DNA of 64,000 nt from assembly GCA_002382085.1 (NCBI GenBank), contig DFZK01000012.1:248001-312000 (forward strand), read 5' to 3'. The notes beneath the pieces are model-generated. The model was not told the DNA's origin and made no database searches. It was given only the letters and a program-made list of their open reading frames with translations. The stretch's first letter is position 1; each line of letters opens with the position of its first letter. The translations under genes and the position numbers were made by a program. Below are positions 25,343-34,561 of the stretch, one piece after another. This DNA is from Sulfurospirillum sp. UBA4058. Lineage in GTDB: Bacteria > Campylobacterota > Campylobacteria > Campylobacterales > Sulfurospirillaceae.

Positions 25343-26305
25343 TTAAATCCAGCCTTTTTTCTTAAAAAATAAAATAGGCGTAATCGCCGAAAGTACCATT
25401 AAAAAGAGTGAAAAGGCGTATCCGTACTGCCAATCAAGTTCGGGCAAAACTTTGAAGTTCATTCCGTAAATGCTCGCAATCAACGTCGGCGGTAAAAAGA
25501 TAACGTTCATAATCGTAAAAATTTTAATGACTTTATTTTGCTCAATATTCAAAACACCCACGAAGATGTTTTGCAAGTAGTCAAGTCTTTCAAAGTTAAA
25601 TTCGGTATAGTCGATCAAAGACTTAATATCCTTAAGCATGATAACGATGTCGCCTCGAAGCGAACTATCGTCGTATTTGTTCGACTTTAAAAAAGAGGTT
25701 AAGATACGTTGTTTATCCATCAAGTTTTCGCGGATATTCATGTTGAGATCTTCAAACGAGGAGATTTTCTCCAACATCTCTTCATCGTCGTTCGTATAGT
25801 CGGTAAAAACGTGCTTACGCAAACGCGTGATGTCTTTGGAAAGTTTTTCGATGATGTCGGCATCTGCGTCGATTCTGATGTCTAAAAGTTGCGAAAAGAT
25901 ATAGTAACCGTTTTTAAATTCACGCGGAGCATAGTAAAAACGTTTGCTAAATTCTTCAAAGGTTTTAAGCTCTTTATAGCGAATGGAGATGAGAAGATTG
26001 CCCTGTAAAATAAACGAAACCGTTTCGTTGTGTGCACTCTCTTCCGTGGCAATCAAAAAGAAACTGTTGATTTCGATCTTTTTGTCTTCTTCCCAGTAAC
26101 GAGACGAAATCTCGATCTCTTCGGACTCTTGTTTGGTCGGAAAATCGATCCCGAAGGTTTGTTCTACAAAAGCGATCTCTTCGCTTGTCGGAAGTAACAT
26201 GTCAAGCCAAACGACTTTGCTTTTCTTGTCCTCGTTATCGTCAAATTCGCTTAAATCCGTAATGACTTCTAGCTTATTGCTGTTTTTAAAGAAACATCGT
26301 ATCAT
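25343..26305 (-). CDS. corA: Magnesium/cobalt channel CorA
   Basis: A 320-residue CorA channel. A long cytosolic alpha/beta domain (1-255) is followed by the diagnostic YGMNF motif at the end of the first membrane helix near residue 280, then a second helix and the basic C terminus KKKGW. It forms a pentameric Mg2+ channel in the inner membrane. Located between the Csd3-like peptidase and the NUDIX gene, all leftward. Strong assignment. Confidence 0.94.
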   Translation of the reverse strand: MIRCFFKNSNKLEVITDLSEFDDNEDKKSKVVWLDMLLPTSEEIAFVEQTFGIDFPTKQESEEIEISSRYWEEDKKIEINSFFLIATEESAHNETVSFILQGNLLISIRYKELKTFEEFSKRFYYAPREFKNGYYIFSQLLDIRIDADADIIEKLSKDITRLRKHVFTDYTNDDEEMLEKISSFEDLNMNIRENLMDKQRILTSFLKSNKYDDSSLRGDIVIMLKDIKSLIDYTEFNFERLDYLQNIFVGVLNIEQNKVIKIFTIMNVIFLPPTLIASIYGMNFKVLPELDWQYGYAFSLFLMVLSAITPILFFKKKGWI

Positions 26306-26357
26306 GGACTCTTCTTCTCTTTTTTTTAAATTCTATCGCAAAACGGTTATCGTTTGC

Positions 26358-27539
26358 TTACATGTCGCTTTTTTTATCGAGAGGACAAACGGATTCGAAA
26401 TTTTCTTCCTGTACGGGAGGAACATGGTCTTTTAAAGCCGTTTCAACTTTATTTTTCAGTGCTTTAGTATACTCTAAAAATCCGCGAAGATCGTTACCGC
26501 TTAAAGCACTTTTGGCGATTTTAACGACACTGGCGGGATTGATGGCAACATTGTTGCGGTAAAGTCCGAAATGCAGGTGCGGTCCGCTACTGAGTCCCGT
26601 ATTGCCGACATATCCGATGACTTGTCCTTGTTTGACGACTTGTCCGCTACGAAGTCCTTTGGCAAAGCCGTTGAGATGTCCGTAAAGCGTTTTATAGCTG
26701 CCGTCGTGATTCACTTCGATCGTATTGCCGTAACCGCCCTTTTCGCCGACGAAATTCACGCGCCCGTTACCCGCCGATTTGACGGGCGTTCCCACGCTTG
26801 CGGCATAGTCGATACCTAAATGCGCACGGTATTTTTGCAAAATAGGATGCCAACGCATTAGCGTGAACGGCGAAGAGATGCGCGTATAATTGACGGGCGT
26901 ACTGAGCAAGAAATTTTCAAGCTCTTGTCCTTTAGCATCGTAATAGCTCTCTTTATAGTAAAAAATGTAATTTTGCTTATTTTTGGTTTCAATCATCGAA
27001 ACATCGATTTTAATAGAGCCGAACTGTTTTCCGAGCCTTCGCTTTTGACGATAGAGCAATACCAATTGATCGTCTTTTTTCAAATTGCGAAGATTGACGC
27101 CGCTGTCGCGAAACGATTGCGCGAATTCGTTGGCTAAAAGATTGTTTTTCGTCGCATTAACGATATCCACAAAAGGAGAATTTTGAATATCCAGAACCAA
27201 AGCATGTTCTTCCAACTGTACGGCAATCGGCTCTATCTCCATAATAAACTGATCGTTTTTTTGTTTGATATGCATCTGAAGCTCTTCGCCGATCGGAATC
27301 AAGACTTGTTCTAAAGCACTGGTATCGCTATTGCGAAGGACTTGGTATTTGATGCCCGCAATGATTTCGGCCGCTAATTCTTGCTCTTCTTTATCCAAAC
27401 TGTAGTAAATCGACGAAGGAAGTTGATTGTGTTCCAAAAACGTTAAGAATGTCTCGCCTTTGGGCCATTTCAGCTCTTCTAAGTAAGCGGCGGCGGAGAA
27501 GGATAGCAGTAGCAACCACGCGATGATTAATTTAGTCAT
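26358..27539 (-). CDS. M23/LytM peptidoglycan endopeptidase, Csd3-like
   Basis: A 393-residue secreted or membrane-anchored protein with signal peptide (about 1-19, AWLLLLSFSAAAY). The C-terminal LytM domain has the zinc residues in HLGIDYAA (near residue 242) and GPHLHFGLY (near residue 322), so it should be active. The long N-terminal part (KWPKGETFLTFLEHNQLP, opacity-protein-like) resembles Csd3/HdpA of Helicobacter, a D,D-carboxypeptidase/endopeptidase needed for helical shape. The stop codon lies inside a TTACATGT-type element. Its own transcript probably continues into corA after about 50 bases. Csd3 identity is by architecture and length. Confidence 0.85.
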   Translation of the reverse strand: MTKLIIAWLLLLSFSAAAYLEELKWPKGETFLTFLEHNQLPSSIYYSLDKEEQELAAEIIAGIKYQVLRNSDTSALEQVLIPIGEELQMHIKQKNDQFIMEIEPIAVQLEEHALVLDIQNSPFVDIVNATKNNLLANEFAQSFRDSGVNLRNLKKDDQLVLLYRQKRRLGKQFGSIKIDVSMIETKNKQNYIFYYKESYYDAKGQELENFLLSTPVNYTRISSPFTLMRWHPILQKYRAHLGIDYAASVGTPVKSAGNGRVNFVGEKGGYGNTIEVNHDGSYKTLYGHLNGFAKGLRSGQVVKQGQVIGYVGNTGLSSGPHLHFGLYRNNVAINPASVVKIAKSALSGNDLRGFLEYTKALKNKVETALKDHVPPVQEENFESVCPLDKKSDM

Positions 27540-27687
27540 TGTCCCTCCTCGTCTGGGTGGATTTTAGCGGAACAAATCTTACAAAACGCCTAAGGAAGCC
27601 CTAAGAAGCTCCTAAAATTTTCTCCGATGGGTGCTTCGTACCGCTACGGACACCCCTTTCATAAAGCGTTATGAAAGAACTCTATAG

Positions 27688-27693
27688 TATAAT
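27688..27693 (+). promoter_or_regulatory. -10 box of the PgbA-like gene
   Basis: TATAAT in CTATAGTATAATCTTC, 49 bases before the TTG start. The 200-base region 27540-27741 also holds short inverted repeats such as CTTTCAT/ATGAAAG but no gene. Confidence 0.55.
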
Positions 27694-27741
27694 CTTCCCT
27701 ATTAAAATAAAAGGGCTAGTTAACCCTTCAAGGAGCTTCGT

Positions 27742-28551
27742 TTGAGTAAACTGTTTTTAGTTCTATCTCTCTTGATTATAAGTACGTTTGCAGAGGCGGA
27801 AACACTCTTTAAAGAGTATAAAACAACTGTTTTGGAAGCGGCGGACGGATACGTAACCATCCCAGATTCTCCCGACCTAGTCTTCGGTGCGAGCGGCATC
27901 GTACGTCATACGTTCGATCCTAAGACGACGGCCATTATTGCGCGTGTTGATTTAGTTAAAAAAGATGGAACAAAAGCATTGCTGAAAGTCTCTAAATTTG
28001 AGATGCTAGCGCAAAGTGCTTTTCCGGATACGGGTATCAAACCGATCGTAGGCGATGAAGTCGTCATGAATTATCTTTACGACAGAGCTTTAATCGTCGT
28101 ACCGAACTACGAAGTTTATAGAAATATCACAAAACAGTACGACACGGTTACGTGGATTCATCCCGACATGGTTGCCGCTTACTTGACGAAACTCTACCGC
28201 CCGAACCCCGATAAAAAAATCTTTCAACAAGCATGTTATCAGAACTCCGCTTCATTGATTTTTTTCGGAATCAAAGATAAAGGTTATTTTGTCGATTGTC
28301 ATAATTTCAATACGATCAAAACGATCCCGATCCAAAATAATTCAGAGATTGTCTTACCGTTTTACACGCGTGTGACCAACATTGAATCTTCATGGTTCAG
28401 TTGGGACAGCTCGACCATCCACGACTATAATAATTACTACGAATACCTTCTCGGACAAGCGGATAAATTAATCGGAAGCGGCGTTGACGGCATTATCGTC
28501 AAATTACCGTTCACTATCGTAGACAGAAAAGACAGCGTATGGAAAGAGTAA
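27742..28551 (+). CDS. PgbA-like (plasminogen-binding protein N-terminal family) exported protein
   Basis: A 269-residue exported protein starting at TTG after a strong AAGGAG. A signal peptide of about 19 residues ends AEA. The mature part opens with the signature GYVTIPDSPDLVFGASGIV, which I recognise from the PgbA/PgbB N-terminal domain of Helicobacter and relatives. The long charged C-terminal region of Helicobacter PgbA is absent, so plasminogen binding should not be assumed; a general envelope role is more likely in a free-living bacterium. It overlaps the glcD gene by 13 bases. Confidence 0.75.
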   Translation: MSKLFLVLSLLIISTFAEAETLFKEYKTTVLEAADGYVTIPDSPDLVFGASGIVRHTFDPKTTAIIARVDLVKKDGTKALLKVSKFEMLAQSAFPDTGIKPIVGDEVVMNYLYDRALIVVPNYEVYRNITKQYDTVTWIHPDMVAAYLTKLYRPNPDKKIFQQACYQNSASLIFFGIKDKGYFVDCHNFNTIKTIPIQNNSEIVLPFYTRVTNIESSWFSWDSSTIHDYNNYYEYLLGQADKLIGSGVDGIIVKLPFTIVDRKDSVWKE

Positions 28552-29921
28552 ATTATATTAGCCATTTTAAACGCCTCTTAGGCGAAGAAAACGTCTACGA
28601 CGATAAAGCCCATCTTCTGGCTTATTGTTACGACGCGACGCGCACGCGTTACCTGCCCGATGCGGTTTTATTTCCGCGCCATGAAGAAGACGTCGCGGCG
28701 ATCTTGAAGTATTGTAACGAACACCGCATTATCATCACGCCTCGCGGCGCGGGAAGCGGATTTACCGGCGGTGCATTGCCGGCAGACGGCGGTATCGTTT
28801 TAGCGTTTGAAAAACATATGAACAAAATCCTTGAAATCGACATGGAAAATATGGTTGCAGTCGTACAACCGGGCGTTATTAACATGCACCTTCAAAAAGC
28901 GGTCGAAGAGCTGGGTCTTTTTTATCCGCCTGATCCGGCAAGTGAAGAGTACTCGACGCTGGGAGGAAACGTCAGCGAAAATGCGGGCGGGATGCGCGCG
29001 GCCAAATACGGCATTACCAAAGACTACGTGATGGCACTTCGTGCGGTACTTCCGAGCGGTGAAGTTATCCGTGCGGGCAAACGTACCATTAAGGACGTTG
29101 CGGGTTACAATATCGCAGGTATTTTAATCGCCAGCGAAGGAACGCTCGCCGTGATTACCGAAATCACGCTCAAACTCATCGCCAAACCGAAAACGGCACA
29201 AACCGCCATGGGGGTTTTTCCAAGCGTAGACGATGCGATGAACGCGGTTTATAAAACGATGGCATTGGGCGTAACGCCCGTTGCCATGGAGTTTTTAGAT
29301 AATTATTCGATTCGTGCGGTCGAGCAAAAGTTCCACAAAGGTCTACCGATCGATGCGGGTGCTATTTTGATTACCGACGTGGACGGAAATAGCCAAGATG
29401 AATTGACCCAACAACTCGACATTATCGAAAAAGCCTTCCATGAAAACGGTTGTTCTCACTTTAAACGCGCACAAAACGAACAAGAATCCAAAGATTTGTG
29501 GTTCGCCAGACGCAATGCCAGTCAGTCCATCACGATTTACGGCAGTAAAAAACTCAACGAAGACATCACCGTTCCGCGAAGCAAGCTTCCCGCTCTTCTC
29601 AAAGCGATCGACGAAATTGCACAAAAATACAACGTCACGGTTCCGTGTTTCGGACACACGGGGGACGGCAACGTCCATACCAACGTTATGGTCGACGGAA
29701 GCGATCCGAGACAACTCGAAATCGGACATCATGCCATCGAAGAGATTTTCAAAGCTACCGTTGCTTTAGGCGGAACGCTCAGCGGCGAACACGGTATCGG
29801 ACTCAGCAAAGCACCTTTTATGCATTTGGCGTTCAGCGATGCGGAGATGGAACTTTTCCGCTCGATCAAAAAAGCGTTTGATCCGAACAATATTCTCAAC
29901 CCGTCCAAAATGGGGCTTTAG
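28539..29921 (+). CDS. glcD: FAD-linked oxidase, GlcD/D-lactate dehydrogenase type
   Basis: A 460-residue FAD enzyme of the glycolate oxidase GlcD/D-lactate dehydrogenase family. The PCMH FAD domain (about 35-215) has ITPRGAGSGFTGGALP and YSTLGGNVSENAGGMRAAKYG-type residues near 130-150. The C-terminal FAD-oxidase domain has VPCFGHTGDGNVHTNV and TLSGEHGIGLSKAPFM, with substrate-binding histidines. It oxidises a 2-hydroxyacid such as glycolate or D-lactate and passes electrons to a partner. No GlcE or GlcF gene is adjacent here. Overlaps the genes on both sides. Confidence 0.9.
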   Translation: MERVNYISHFKRLLGEENVYDDKAHLLAYCYDATRTRYLPDAVLFPRHEEDVAAILKYCNEHRIIITPRGAGSGFTGGALPADGGIVLAFEKHMNKILEIDMENMVAVVQPGVINMHLQKAVEELGLFYPPDPASEEYSTLGGNVSENAGGMRAAKYGITKDYVMALRAVLPSGEVIRAGKRTIKDVAGYNIAGILIASEGTLAVITEITLKLIAKPKTAQTAMGVFPSVDDAMNAVYKTMALGVTPVAMEFLDNYSIRAVEQKFHKGLPIDAGAILITDVDGNSQDELTQQLDIIEKAFHENGCSHFKRAQNEQESKDLWFARRNASQSITIYGSKKLNEDITVPRSKLPALLKAIDEIAQKYNVTVPCFGHTGDGNVHTNVMVDGSDPRQLEIGHHAIEEIFKATVALGGTLSGEHGIGLSKAPFMHLAFSDAEMELFRSIKKAFDPNNILNPSKMGL

Positions 29922-30700
29922 TGTTAAACGCGAAAGAGTGTAAAGACTTTTTCAAAACGTTAAGAGACGTAGAGCTTGCGCACTACGCCTCTTCGTTAAG
30001 CTTTCATACGATTCTTTCGTTAATTCCTATTTTACTCGTAACCTTTAGCATTTTTACCAAAATGCCTCTGTTTGAAGTCTACTACGAAAAACTTCAAGGA
30101 TTTATCTTTAGTTCGTTGATTCCGACCCAACAAGACGTTATGATACGCTACTTGCGCGATTTTATGGAAAACACCGGCAATATGGGCGTCGTAGGACTTA
30201 TTTTCGTGGTCTATATCTCGGTTATGTTCTTTTTGGATTACGAAAAAATCGTCAGCAAAATCTTTGAAATTCCGACGCGCAGTTTTTGGGAAGCCCTTTC
30301 AACCTATTGGACGACGGTAACGTTAATGCCCTTGGGGCTTATCGTCTTTTTTTACGTTCAATCGTTTGTGACGAGCGACTCGCCTTTGGTCATCAATCTG
30401 ATGGCATATGCCGTCATCTGGCTACTCTTTTTTACGCTTTACAGTATCTCCGCCAAAATCAAGATTTATCTTAAAAGCGTGCTAATCGCTTCGTTTATCG
30501 CTTCATTGTGTTGGTATTGCTCCAAAATCGTCTTCGTCTTTTACGTCACGTACAACAAAACTTACCTTAGCATCTACGGCTCTTTTAGTATTTTACTTTT
30601 TTTCTTCATCTGGATTTACCTCTCGTGGTTGATCTACCTTTACGGCTTAAAACTATGTTTTTTACTGAATCAAAAAGAGACTCGCTCCGCTCAAGCCTAA
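29921..30700 (+). CDS. YihY/BrkB-family inner membrane protein
   Basis: A 259-residue membrane protein with about six helices, starting at GTG that overlaps the glcD stop by one base. The N-terminal block HYASSLSFHTILSLIPILLV is typical of the YihY/BrkB (virulence factor BrkB, once called RNase BN) family. Function is uncertain; members have been linked to transport and envelope. Its last 39 bases overlap the convergent comEC gene, so the two C termini share DNA on opposite strands. Confidence 0.88.
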   Translation: MLNAKECKDFFKTLRDVELAHYASSLSFHTILSLIPILLVTFSIFTKMPLFEVYYEKLQGFIFSSLIPTQQDVMIRYLRDFMENTGNMGVVGLIFVVYISVMFFLDYEKIVSKIFEIPTRSFWEALSTYWTTVTLMPLGLIVFFYVQSFVTSDSPLVINLMAYAVIWLLFFTLYSISAKIKIYLKSVLIASFIASLCWYCSKIVFVFYVTYNKTYLSIYGSFSILLFFFIWIYLSWLIYLYGLKLCFLLNQKETRSAQA

Positions 30701-31924
30701 ACAGACGAACACAAGGCTTTTAAAACGAATCGCACCCAACGATAAAAGAATAAAAAGCACTAAAAACCATACGGGAAAGTTGAGAACGTAATGCGTTGAG
30801 GGTACGCTTAAAAACGCTAAAAGCACGTCATCGAGAATCGCTCCGTACCCCAAGATATGCAACAAAACTCCCACAGGATAAAACGCTACGAATACCAAGC
30901 TCGTGATCGGCGTCGTCAATTGTAAAAACGTAAAAACGGGAAAAAACGTATGTACAAGCGGAAGCATCAAGAAAAAAACGCCTAAATCGATGAAAAACAC
31001 CAACATACTTTTCGGAAGTGCCCCGAAATGATGTAAGAATAAAAAAAGATAAAACACGCCTGCAACGGAAAACCAAAACGAAAGCGAAAACCAAAGAGAA
31101 GGAAAAAGTGCGAGTAAAAACAACGATGTCAGCCCGAGCGTTCCGAAGGAAAGGAGTTTAATACCGCGGGAAAAGAGGAAAAAGCCAAAGAGGCTCATCG
31201 CAAAAGCCCTTAAAAACGAAGGCATAAAATCAAGCACGACCATATACCCGAACAAAACGCTAAAAACAATACAACTCAAATCAAACGTCGCGTTACGATA
31301 CGGAAAATAGCGGCTTTGAAAAAAGCGATAGATCGGACGAAGAAAGAAAAAAAGTAAAAAGCTAATCACGCCGACGTTATAGCCGCTGATCGCAATCAAA
31401 TGTGAAATACCCCATTTTTGGACTTCATCGCGCAACTCTTTGGAAATCGGCGTGGCAAAAAAGAGCGTTTGATAAAGCTCGGCAATTTTTTCGTTTTCGT
31501 GTTGCTCGGCAATAAAACGGTAGAACGCTTTCGCATTCCACGGCGGATCGTCTTCATAGATTTCGTATACCGAAAGATTGGGTGCGTAAAAACCTTTCAC
31601 GTAATCGTAAAAGCTCACCTTATCGACTTTCAACGTGACTTTGACCCTGCTTTGAAAACCGACGTTCATTGCACGCCACGAGGTCGTGTAAACTTCCGCG
31701 CCGTTAGCGTCTAATTTGAGTTTTAAAACGTCGTACGTTTTGCCTTTTTCGTTGGTCTTTCGGTAATGATTTAAAACGGTAGCTTTTCCTACATGTAAAG
31801 ATTCTTTGACGAGCGTTTGATAGCGGTAAAACTCAAAAGATAAGGAGATAAAAGCAATGCAAACAACCGCTCCTATAAAAACAAAAAACTCTTTTTTGTT
31901 CGCAAAGAGCGGTAGGTCGCGCAT
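30662..31924 (-). CDS. comEC: ComEC/Rec2-family DNA uptake channel, short form
   Basis: A 420-residue membrane protein with an N-terminal OB-like periplasmic domain after the first helix and a multi-helix competence domain containing WGISHLIAISGYNVGVISF, the hallmark of the ComEC family. The C-terminal metallo-beta-lactamase domain found in many ComEC proteins is absent, as is usual in Campylobacterota. It would carry single-stranded DNA across the inner membrane in natural transformation. It follows dnaB with a one-base overlap. A TTACATGT-type word occurs inside (31791-31798), which is of interest because this is a competence gene. Confidence 0.9.
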   Translation of the reverse strand: MRDLPLFANKKEFFVFIGAVVCIAFISLSFEFYRYQTLVKESLHVGKATVLNHYRKTNEKGKTYDVLKLKLDANGAEVYTTSWRAMNVGFQSRVKVTLKVDKVSFYDYVKGFYAPNLSVYEIYEDDPPWNAKAFYRFIAEQHENEKIAELYQTLFFATPISKELRDEVQKWGISHLIAISGYNVGVISFLLFFFLRPIYRFFQSRYFPYRNATFDLSCIVFSVLFGYMVVLDFMPSFLRAFAMSLFGFFLFSRGIKLLSFGTLGLTSLFLLALFPSLWFSLSFWFSVAGVFYLFLFLHHFGALPKSMLVFFIDLGVFFLMLPLVHTFFPVFTFLQLTTPITSLVFVAFYPVGVLLHILGYGAILDDVLLAFLSVPSTHYVLNFPVWFLVLFILLSLGAIRFKSLVFVCLGLSGASLFLIQ

Positions 31925-33354
31925 TACAACGGCGGTAAGTCGATTTTGGCTTCGGGAGGATTGATCGAAGCGTTATACTGCACTACTTCAATCGGAATAC
32001 CCATTTTACGGTCCACGAAACGGGTGCATGCTTTTTGAAAGACGAGATTTGCCACGCCCACGGGACCGTTTCTGTTTTTACCGACGATCACTTCGGCGTC
32101 TTCTTCGGGTTTTTCAAAAAAGTTGCTTTTATACTCTTTGCCTTCGGTTCGTGCTTTTTGCTCTTTTTCTTTCTCTTCGCGAATTTTATACACATCGTCG
32201 CGATAGACGAATAAGATCATATCGGCATCTTGTTCGATGGCTCCAGATTCACGAAGATCGCTGAGCATCGGTCGTTTATCGCTTCGTGCTTCCAAACCGC
32301 GGTTGAGCTGAGAAAGTGCAATGATCGGAATGCTTAGCTCACGTGCCAAAAGCTTTAACCCGCGGCTAATGTCGCTGACTTCCAAATGCCGATCACGATT
32401 GCCGCCGGAGGTCATCAACTGCAAATAATCGATAATCGCCAACGAAATTTCAGGGTGTTGGGATTTGAGCTTTCGCAGTTTTGCACGCACTTGGTGAATG
32501 TCCACCGAGCCGTTATCGTCGACGAAAAATTTACGCTTGCTCATCTCGTCCGCCGCGCGCGTCAAGTGTCCCCACTGCTCGTCGTTCATATCGCCGACTT
32601 TGAGCTTTTGAAGTGGAATCGACGTTTTGGCGCTGAGCATCCTTAGCATCAACTGTTCAGCGGGCATTTCCAATGAAAAGATCGCCACGCCGCGCCCTTC
32701 GTTTAGAGCATTTTGAGCCAAGTTGAGACAAAATGCGGTTTTGCCCATCGCCGGACGTGCCGCGACGATGATGAGATCGCCTTCGCCGAAACCGGTGGTC
32801 AGCTTATTGATCTCGGCGAAGCCCGTATCGACGCCGACAACACCCGAATTACCGCGTTTTTTCATCTCATGAATGTGCGCAATGGTTGCATGCGTCATCT
32901 CAGGCGATTCACGAAATTCTCGAGAGCTGTTCTCTTGCGTAATTTGGTAAAGTTTTTGCTGAACCAAGTCTACGACGTCGCTGGAGGGAAGGTCTTTTTC
33001 AACCGCGATTTCTTTGATGTCGCTGGTTAGTTGCACCAATTCCCGCTTAATTGCTTTTTCTTTAATCTCCTCAACGTACGCTTTGGTTGCCGGAAGCGGA
33101 TTGGTCGAGAGGATTTCAAGCATCGCGTCTTCGTCGAATCGTCCTTGTTGATTCAGCTTTTTTTTGATGAACTCTTCATCGATCGGTAAATCTTCCCGCT
33201 CGCATGCTTCCATCGCTTCGTAAATATAGCGATGGCTCGGTAGGTAAAAATCTTTTGCGCTCAGGTTTGCCGCAACATCTTCAAATGTTGCGGGATTAAA
33301 CAAAATAGAGCTTAAAACGGAACGCTCGATGTTGATATTGTGGAGATTATTCAC
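31924..33354 (-). CDS. dnaB: Replicative DNA helicase DnaB
   Basis: The 476-residue hexameric helicase of the replication fork. The N-terminal DnaG-interaction domain (SVLSSILFNPATFEDVA) is followed by the RecA-like motor with Walker A ARPAMGKTAFCLNLA near residue 205, Walker B SLAIIDYLQLM near residue 308, and the arginine-finger region KNRNGPVG. GTG start overlaps the ispG stop by four bases. The order ispG-dnaB-comEC is leftward and closely packed. Confidence 0.97.
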   Translation of the reverse strand: MNNLHNINIERSVLSSILFNPATFEDVAANLSAKDFYLPSHRYIYEAMEACEREDLPIDEEFIKKKLNQQGRFDEDAMLEILSTNPLPATKAYVEEIKEKAIKRELVQLTSDIKEIAVEKDLPSSDVVDLVQQKLYQITQENSSREFRESPEMTHATIAHIHEMKKRGNSGVVGVDTGFAEINKLTTGFGEGDLIIVAARPAMGKTAFCLNLAQNALNEGRGVAIFSLEMPAEQLMLRMLSAKTSIPLQKLKVGDMNDEQWGHLTRAADEMSKRKFFVDDNGSVDIHQVRAKLRKLKSQHPEISLAIIDYLQLMTSGGNRDRHLEVSDISRGLKLLARELSIPIIALSQLNRGLEARSDKRPMLSDLRESGAIEQDADMILFVYRDDVYKIREEKEKEQKARTEGKEYKSNFFEKPEEDAEVIVGKNRNGPVGVANLVFQKACTRFVDRKMGIPIEVVQYNASINPPEAKIDLPPL

Positions 33355-34415
33355 GCTTTATACTCCTTGGCGGCACATTCGACAGCTTCTAAAAAAATAT
33401 CGACCAAATTTTCTTCCTTGAGCTTGGCGACGACTTCGCCTTTGACCATCACGAGTCCTTGTCCTTTTCCAAAAGCAATGGCGACGTCGGCGTGTTTGGC
33501 TTCGCCGATGGCATTGACCACGCATCCCATGACCGAAATGTTGAGCGGTGCTTTAATGTGCTTCGTACGACGTTCCACTTCGGCGACGGCATTGACGAGG
33601 TTGGCTTCCAAACGTCCGCACGTCGGGCATGAAATGATGTTGAGACCTTCGGCTTGCACGCCGCTGTCTTTTAAAATAGCCCGCCCTACTTTGATCTCTT
33701 CTTCCAACTCTCCCGTAATCGACACGCGTAAGGTATCGCCGATACCTTCTAGTAAAAGCGTTCCTAACGCAATGGAAGATTTGACGGTCGAATGAAAGAG
33801 CGTGCCCGCTTCGGTGACGCCTAAATGAAACGGGTAATCGACCAAAGGTCGAAGCATACGGTATGCTTCGACGGTACGTTCGACGTCGCTGGCTTTGAGG
33901 GAAACTTTCATATTGGTAAAGCCTAAGTCTTCAAGGTATTTGATATTATAGAGTGCCGATTCGACCATCCCTTTGGAGGTCGGGCCGTACTTTTCGTCGA
34001 ACTCTTTTTCCAAACTGCCGCTGTTGACGCCGATACGAATCGGAATGCCTCTTTCGTTGCACGCCTTAACGACCTCTTTCACGCGCTCTTTATTGCCGAT
34101 ATTCCCCGGATTGATGCGAATACAGTCCACGACTTCTGCGGCAATGAGTGCCAAACGGTAGTTAAAATGAATATCCGCAACCAGAGGGAGTGAACTTTGC
34201 GCTTTGATGCTTTTAAGAGCACGCGCGTCTTCTTCGTTGGGAACGGCGACGCGAACGATGTCGCATCCGGCAAAATGCAATCGGCGTATTTGCTCAACCG
34301 TCGCATCCACGTCGTGCGTTTTGGAGAACGTCATCGATTGGACGGGTATTTTGGCATCGCCGCCGATGGGTACGTTGCCGACAAAAATTTGTTTGGTAGG
34401 GTAGCGTTTTATCAT
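33351..34415 (-). CDS. ispG: 4-Hydroxy-3-methylbut-2-enyl-diphosphate synthase IspG (GcpE)
   Basis: An iron-sulfur enzyme of the MEP isoprenoid pathway. The start at 34415 (MIKRYPTKQIFVGNVPIGG) is chosen because the family begins with this block; an ATG 14 codons upstream is not supported. The 354-residue protein has the TIM-barrel N-terminal part (PVQSMTFSKTHDV) and cluster cysteines in ISCPTCGRLE and MGCVVNAIGEA with a downstream glutamate. It overlaps dnaB by four bases. Confidence 0.95.
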   Translation of the reverse strand: MIKRYPTKQIFVGNVPIGGDAKIPVQSMTFSKTHDVDATVEQIRRLHFAGCDIVRVAVPNEEDARALKSIKAQSSLPLVADIHFNYRLALIAAEVVDCIRINPGNIGNKERVKEVVKACNERGIPIRIGVNSGSLEKEFDEKYGPTSKGMVESALYNIKYLEDLGFTNMKVSLKASDVERTVEAYRMLRPLVDYPFHLGVTEAGTLFHSTVKSSIALGTLLLEGIGDTLRVSITGELEEEIKVGRAILKDSGVQAEGLNIISCPTCGRLEANLVNAVAEVERRTKHIKAPLNISVMGCVVNAIGEAKHADVAIAFGKGQGLVMVKGEVVAKLKEENLVDIFLEAVECAAKEYKA

Positions 34416-34561
34416 GATTGATCCAACTTTATCGTATCTGTAACATTCATTTCTCAAAACGACTCTCTACGGTAGAAACTATACGTTCCCTTGGAGATCG
34501 TGTTTCATACGCCGTTGTTACAGAGGGTTTGAGAATAGAAAAGATTATACACTTTTTGTTT

